From positions 1 through 10,267 of the forward strand of contig UQUO01000063.1 in NCBI GenBank assembly GCA_900544295.1: 10,267 bases of DNA, in the 5' to 3' direction. The notes beneath the pieces are model-generated. The model did not search any database, was not told where the DNA came from, and worked only from the letters and a program-made list of their open reading frames with translations. Positions 7,275-10,267 of this stretch are shown in pieces. The stretch is from an uncultured Eubacteriales bacterium (GTDB lineage: Bacteria > Bacillota > Clostridia > Oscillospirales > Oscillospiraceae). The first letter of the stretch is position 1, and the number at the start of each line of letters is the position of its first letter. Both the position numbers and the translations under genes were made by a program.

Positions 7275-9155
7275 ATGGGTGACTTTTCACGCGAATACCT
7301 GGAGCTTCTGGCCGAAAAATACCCCAACGAGGCGGCCGTCTGCTCCGAGATCATAAACCTCAGCGCCATACTCACCCTGCCGAAGGGCACGGAGCACTTC
7401 ATAAGCGATTTGCACGGGGAATACGGCGCGGTGCGCCACATCCTGAACAACTGCTCCGGCGTTATCCTGGAGAAGGTCCGCCGGCTCTTCGAGGCCGAGC
7501 AGGGGGAGGCCAAGTGCCGCGCGCTCTGCTCCGTCATATACTACCCCCGGGCGGAGCTGGCCTGCCTGCGGGAGCGGGGCGAGCTCGACAACGCCCGCCT
7601 GCGTGAGATACTCGAACAGCTCTGCCTGCTGGCCGAGACGCTCTCGGGCAAGTACACCCGCGGCTATGTGCGCCGCCAGATGCCCGCCGACTGGGAGTTC
7701 GTCCTCGACGAGCTGCTCCACATCCAGCGCGACGAGGACGCCAACCAGCACCGCTACCACGACGCCATCCTCGACAGCGTCATCGCCACGGGCGCGGCCG
7801 ACAGCGTCGTCTCCGCCCTGGCCGAGCTCATAAAGCGCCTGGCCGTGGACAGGCTCCACGTCGTGGGCGACATCTTCGACCGCGGGCCGGAGCCGGCGCG
7901 CATCGTGGACATGCTCATGCAGCACCCCAACATCGACATCCAGTGGGGCAACCACGACATCCTCTGGCTCGGCGCGGCCGCGGGCAGCGCGGCCTGCATC
8001 TTCACCGTCCTGCGCATCAGCTCCGACTACGGCAACACCATGACGCTGGAGCGGCGCTACGGCGTCTCGCTGCGGCCCCTGGCCCAGTTCTGCGAGCGCG
8101 TCTACGGCGCCTCGGACAAGAAGGCCATGCACCAGGCGCTCTCTGTCCTCGGCTTCAAGCTTGAGGGCCGCATCATCATGCGCCACCCGGGCTATGAGAT
8201 GAACGACCGGCTGATGCTCTACCGCATAAACTACGAGGACTGGACCGTCGAGCTCGACTCCGGCGTCTATCCCCTCAACACCCACGACTTCCCCACCGTG
8301 GATCCGGCGGACCCCTACAGGCTCACGGACGAGGAGCAGGAGCTCGTGGACGAGTACGTCTCCGCCTTCAAGGAGAGCCAGCCCCTGCGCCGGCACCTCG
8401 ACTTCATCTACCAGAAGGGCAGCACCTACCTGTGCTGCAACGGCAACCTGCTCTACCACGGCTGCATCCCCATGACGCCGGAGGGCCGCTTCGCCAGCGT
8501 GCGCCACGGCGGACGCTGGTACTCCGGCCGGGCGCTCATGGACTACGCCGACGCCGTCGTGAAGAGCGCCTGGGCCCGCGGGGACGAGTCCGCGCTCGAC
8601 ATGATGTGGTACCTCTGGTGCGGCAACAACAGCCCCTTCTCGGGCAGGGTGTTCCACACCTTCGAGCGCGCCTGCGTGGACGACAAGAGCACCTGGACAG
8701 AGCCCAAGAACCCCTATTTCGACCACTGGGAGGACGAGGACGCCGTGCGGATGATCCTCTCCGAGTTCGGCCTCGACCCCGAGTCGGGCCACATCATAAA
8801 CGGCCACACGCCGGTGAAGGCCACGAAGGGCGAGAGCCCCGTGAAGGCCGGCGGGAGGCTCTTCATCATCGACGGCGGCTTCTGCAAGGCCTATCAGAAG
8901 ACCACGGGCATCGCGGGCTACACGCTCATCTACAGCTCCCACGGCGTGCGGCTCAAGAGCCACCGGCCCTTCGAGGGCGTGGCCAAGGTGCTCAGCGAGA
9001 ACGCGGACATGGAGTCTGATTCCGTGCCGGTGGAGTATTTCCCGACGCGGCGTTATATAGCGGACACGGACGAGGGCGAGCGGCTGCGCCGCAGGATAGA
9101 CGCGCTGGGCGCGCTGCTCGCGGCCTATCGGACGGGCGAGCTGCAACAGAAATAG
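7275..9155 (+). CDS. fbp: Fructose-1,6-bisphosphatase class III
   Basis: This enzyme hydrolyses fructose 1,6-bisphosphate to fructose 6-phosphate and phosphate, the committed gluconeogenic step. It belongs to the Firmicute-specific class III, unrelated to the class I/II enzymes. The 626 residues are in the family's usual range. A calcineurin-like metallophosphatase core is visible: SDLHGEY (44-50), VVGDIFDRGPE (196-206), WGNHD (224-228), NGHTPVK (509-515) and IIDGGF (531-536). CNGNLLYHGC (388-397) is a further conserved-looking block. The roughly 145-residue insertion between the first two metal motifs is expected for this class. The start is set by an ideal Shine-Dalgarno. The next gene begins 19 nt downstream with its own GGAGG, and no terminator lies between, so the two are probably co-transcribed. 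Confidence 0.96.
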   Translation: MGDFSREYLELLAEKYPNEAAVCSEIINLSAILTLPKGTEHFISDLHGEYGAVRHILNNCSGVILEKVRRLFEAEQGEAKCRALCSVIYYPRAELACLRERGELDNARLREILEQLCLLAETLSGKYTRGYVRRQMPADWEFVLDELLHIQRDEDANQHRYHDAILDSVIATGAADSVVSALAELIKRLAVDRLHVVGDIFDRGPEPARIVDMLMQHPNIDIQWGNHDILWLGAAAGSAACIFTVLRISSDYGNTMTLERRYGVSLRPLAQFCERVYGASDKKAMHQALSVLGFKLEGRIIMRHPGYEMNDRLMLYRINYEDWTVELDSGVYPLNTHDFPTVDPADPYRLTDEEQELVDEYVSAFKESQPLRRHLDFIYQKGSTYLCCNGNLLYHGCIPMTPEGRFASVRHGGRWYSGRALMDYADAVVKSAWARGDESALDMMWYLWCGNNSPFSGRVFHTFERACVDDKSTWTEPKNPYFDHWEDEDAVRMILSEFGLDPESGHIINGHTPVKATKGESPVKAGGRLFIIDGGFCKAYQKTTGIAGYTLIYSSHGVRLKSHRPFEGVAKVLSENADMESDSVPVEYFPTRRYIADTDEGERLRRRIDALGALLAAYRTGELQQK

Positions 9156-9174
9156 AGCGGAGGGGGACGAGGAT

Positions 9175-9354
9175 ATGAGCGGAGCATATGCCGCGCAGGA
9201 GGCGGCGGAGGTGTTCTGCCCGCACTGCGGCGCGGCCGTGGGCGAGGGGGACAACTGCTGCTGGCGCTGCGGCGAGCGGCTGCCGAAGGGGCGCGGCGCG
9301 CCCGGAGCCGGAGCCCGAACCCGAACCGGAGCCGGAGCGCAGGGAGCGCCGTGA
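9175..9354 (+). pseudogene. Zinc-ribbon N-terminal fragment of a frameshifted zinc-ribbon/TM2 gene
   Basis: This is the frame that carries the proper start. The ATG at 9175 has GGAGG at 9159-9163 and lies 19 nt after the fbp stop. It encodes MSGAYAAQEAAEVF and then a zinc ribbon: C15-P-H-C18-G and C29-W-R-C32-G, two CxxCG knuckles separated by ten residues. After LPKGRGA it runs into a low-value Gly/Ala/Arg tail and stops at TGA 9352-9354 (59 residues). Dropping a single C from the CCC at 9301-9303 would join it, without interruption, to the PEPEP-TM2 frame. Zinc ribbon followed by TM2 is a familiar architecture for small bacterial membrane proteins. I infer a frameshift mutation or a sequencing error; programmed frameshifting is a less likely alternative. 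Confidence 0.75.
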
Positions 9355-9730
9355 GCGCCCGCGCGAGCGCGGCGCAAGCTACGACTATGACGAGCGCCGC
9401 GGCAGCTACAACTACGACGAGCGCCGCCGCTATGAGGAGCGGCGCGGTTACGACAGGGGCTACGACCGCGGCTATGACATGGGCTACGACCGGGGCTACG
9501 ACGCGGCGCGCCGGGGCGCGCGCTCGGAGCGCGAGTGGCTCATAGCGCTCATCCTCTCGGCCTTTGTGGGCGTTTTGGGGGTACACCGCTTCTACGTGGG
9601 CAAGATAGGCACGGGCATCCTGTGGCTTTTGACGGGCGGCTGCTTCGGCATAGGCTGGCTGGTGGACCTCATCACCATCGCCTGCGGCAAGTTCCGGGAC
9701 AAGGAGGGCCGCCTGCTGAGCCCGCGATAA
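9188..9730 (+). CDS. TM2 domain-containing protein (downstream frame of the split gene)
   Basis: This frame encodes, from about codon 39, a Pro-Glu repeat, an Arg/Glu-rich stretch, a tandem GYD-x tract, and then a TM2 domain at about residues 114-171: EREWLIALILSAFVG, GVHRFYVGK, and GILWLLTGG through WLVDLI, with two membrane helices and the conserved HRFYxG turn. TM2 proteins are small integral membrane proteins of mostly unknown function. The nominal ATG at 9188 gives an Arg/Ala-rich N-terminus that is just the zinc-ribbon DNA read out of frame, so the real start is probably 9175 in the other frame. With one base removed at 9301-9303 the whole protein would be 184 residues. It stops 8 nt before the tRNA promoter. 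Type and membrane topology are firm; the role is not known. Confidence 0.8.
   Translation: MPRRRRRRCSARTAARPWARGTTAAGAAASGCRRGAARPEPEPEPEPEPERRERRERPRERGASYDYDERRGSYNYDERRRYEERRGYDRGYDRGYDMGYDRGYDAARRGARSEREWLIALILSAFVGVLGVHRFYVGKIGTGILWLLTGGCFGIGWLVDLITIACGKFRDKEGRLLSPR
9302..9337 (+). repeat. Hexanucleotide tandem repeat encoding (Pro-Glu)6
   Basis: Six 6-bp units read CCGGAG twice, CCCGAA twice and CCGGAG twice, encoding Pro-Glu six times in the TM2 frame. Changes in copy number would keep the frame, so the repeat itself does not explain the frameshift immediately before it. It is nevertheless a place where polymerase slippage or assembly error is plausible. Confidence 0.8.
9446..9502 (+). 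repeat. 12-bp periodic repeat encoding GYD-R/M units
   Basis: Five Gly-Tyr-Asp triplets are separated by Arg, Arg, Met and Arg, giving a 12-nt period at the DNA level with scattered third-position changes. The synonymous variation suggests selection on the peptide rather than very recent DNA duplication. It forms a charged, tyrosine-rich, probably disordered stretch before the TM2 membrane helices. Confidence 0.75.
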
Positions 9731-9738
9731 AAAAGGTA

Positions 9739-9770
9739 TTGACAGAGAGCCGGGAGCGTGCTATTATAAT
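9739..9770 (+). promoter_or_regulatory. Promoter of the initiator tRNA gene (sigma-A type)
   Basis: A perfect -35 box TTGACA (9739-9744) is followed after 17 bp by TATTAT (9762-9767). An overlapping perfect TATAAT (9765-9770) would need a 20-bp spacer. Transcription from the 17-bp arrangement would start near 9774, about 11 nt before the mature tRNA 5' end. This is the strongest promoter in the window, as expected for a tRNA gene. Confidence 0.85.
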
Positions 9771-9784
9771 AAGGCTCTCAATAT

Positions 9785-9862
<78 letters not shown>

Positions 9863-9864
9863 TC

Positions 9865-9898
9865 TGGGGTGGACACTTTAGATGTCCACCCCATTTTT
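9865..9898 (+). terminator. Intrinsic terminator of the tRNA-fMet gene
   Basis: TGGGGTGGACA (9865-9875) pairs perfectly with TGTCCACCCCA (9883-9893), an 11-bp stem with a 7-nt loop CTTTAGA, followed by TTTTT (9894-9898). It begins 2 nt after the encoded CCA, so it would also terminate any read-through from fbp and the TM2 gene. Confidence 0.92.
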
Positions 9899-10006
9899 GT
9901 CAGTATTCATGCGGGTTTGCGGGCTTTTTAGAGCCCAAAATCCAAAGTGATTTTCCATAGATGCCTTTTCCATTAGATGGAAAAAAATAAGGCTTTGTAC
10001 GAGATG

Positions 10007-10053
10007 AAGCGGGGCTTCCGCCTGATTTTTCAGGCCGGAGGCCCCGCTTTTTT
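10007..10053 (+). terminator. Strong intrinsic terminator without an obvious upstream gene
   Basis: AAGCGGGGC (10007-10015) pairs with GCCCCGCTT (10041-10049). The stem continues inward through TTCCG and CCTGA paired with TCAGG, a bulged C and CGGAG, to a TTTT loop (10026-10029). That is about 19 pairs with one bulge and one G-T. A run of six T (10048-10053) follows. It is a textbook plus-strand terminator, but the 108 bases since the tRNA terminator contain no gene. Confidence 0.85.
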
Positions 10054-10102
10054 GCGTTCTGCGGCCCTTTTCCCCGTTGTCAAATGTGTAGAAGTTTACG
10101 CC

Positions 10103-10124
10103 TGTCAAATAGACAGCTTTGACA
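10103..10124. promoter_or_regulatory. Operator-like inverted repeat TGTCAAA-N8-TTTGACA
   Basis: TGTCAAA (10103-10109) and TTTGACA (10118-10124) are perfect 7-bp inverted arms separated by 8 bp. A third half-site TGTCAAA in direct orientation lies at 10078-10084, 25 bp upstream. Each half-site contains the -35 consensus TTGACA on one strand, but I found no matching -10 box at proper spacing on either strand. A protein-binding site is possible; chance is not excluded. Confidence 0.35.
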
Positions 10125-10187
10125 AAAGCCCAAAACGGCTCAACTCAAGCCCTCAAGATACAAGGGGGTAGTGCGCCCTTTTTCAGG

Positions 10188-10219
10188 AACTCCCCGGCTG
10201 GCAGGCCGGGGAGTTTTTT
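10188..10219 (+). terminator. Intrinsic terminator near the window end
   Basis: AACTCCCCGGC (10188-10198) pairs perfectly with GCCGGGGAGTT (10205-10215), an 11-bp stem with a 6-nt loop TGGCAG, followed by a run of six T (10214-10219) that starts within the stem. No coding region lies between it and the previous terminator at 10053. Confidence 0.85.
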
Positions 10220-10267
10220 GCGCTTCCCCCCTCTCACACTCTCCCCCCTAAATACTTTACCAGCTGG

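Larger units (their letters stand above)
9899..10267. other. Less GC-rich tail without a recognisable gene
   Basis: Base composition drops visibly from the surrounding very GC-rich DNA. The short open frames here (for example ATG 9977 on the plus strand and 10108 to 9878 on the minus strand) run through strong terminator hairpins, lack good ribosome-binding sites and match nothing I know. The tail contains two strong plus-strand terminators (10007-10053, 10188-10219), a hairpin TTTTCCAT/ATGGAAAA (9966-9984) preceded by a near copy of its left part (9951-9963), and an inverted repeat at 10103-10124. No direct repeat of the tRNA 3' end, which would mark an integrated element, is visible up to the window edge. 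Confidence 0.6.

Noticed and set aside
2365..9377. Long minus-strand open frames opposite miaB, mutS, the protease gene and fbp (up to 768 codons)
   Set aside because: They are antisense shadows created by strong GC at third codon positions. Their translations are Ala/Val/Arg/His-rich with no recognisable domains, while the plus-strand genes are unmistakable.
9878..10171. Small proteins on either strand in the tail (ATG 9977 plus; 10108-9878 minus)
   Set aside because: Both run through the strong terminator at 10007-10053, and the minus-strand frame also runs into the one at 9865-9898. They lack good start signals and have no recognisable features.
10162..10183. AAGGG/CCCTT hairpin followed by T residues as a further terminator
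   Set aside because: The 5-bp stem with a 9-nt loop is weak, and a clearly stronger terminator sits a few bases downstream.

Overview
This is a very G+C-rich window that looks like a Clostridia-type Firmicute, possibly an Oscillospiraceae-like gut lineage. That assignment is inferred from the class III (Firmicute-type) fructose-1,6-bisphosphatase, a full-length AAGGAGGT Shine-Dalgarno, an endonuclease-type MutL, sigma-A-like promoters in the short A+T-rich gaps, and the GC-rich codon usage. I could not run a taxonomic search.

Layout. Bases 1-362 contain no convincing gene. They hold a run of three stem-loops (13-92) and two copies of a 26-bp REP-like stem-loop (110-135 and 240-265). mutL (363-2303) lies on the minus strand. 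A 109-bp A+T-rich gap carries two divergent promoters whose -35 boxes touch: one serves mutL and the other miaB-mutS. On the plus strand miaB (2413-3822), mutS (3836-6451) and a CPBP-family membrane protease (6451-7182) are packed with a 13-nt gap and then a 1-nt stop/start overlap, so they look like one operon. After a 92-bp gap with an excellent Shine-Dalgarno comes fbp (7275-9155), followed 19 nt later by a small zinc-ribbon/TM2 membrane protein gene (9175-9730). As written, that gene is split by a one-base frameshift. A strong promoter then drives an initiator tRNA gene (9785-9862), which ends at a near-perfect intrinsic terminator. The last ~370 bases are visibly less GC-rich, have no supportable gene, and carry two further strong terminators and a 7-bp operator-like inverted repeat.

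How the genes fit together. MutS recognises mismatches, and the endonuclease-type MutL nicks the new strand in this methylation-independent repair system. Both proteins show plausible sliding-clamp-binding motifs. MiaB modifies A37 of tRNAs reading UNN codons and is a common neighbour of mutS. Fbp is the gluconeogenic bisphosphatase. The CPBP protease and TM2 protein are membrane proteins of unknown specific role.

I found no CRISPR array, phage, toxin-antitoxin or defence system, and the protein-coding content is mostly housekeeping. The items most worth a second look are the frameshifted zinc-ribbon/TM2 gene, the compensatory changes in the REP-like pair, the abutting divergent promoters, the 78-nt initiator tRNA with an irregular T arm, and the terminator-rich, gene-less tail.
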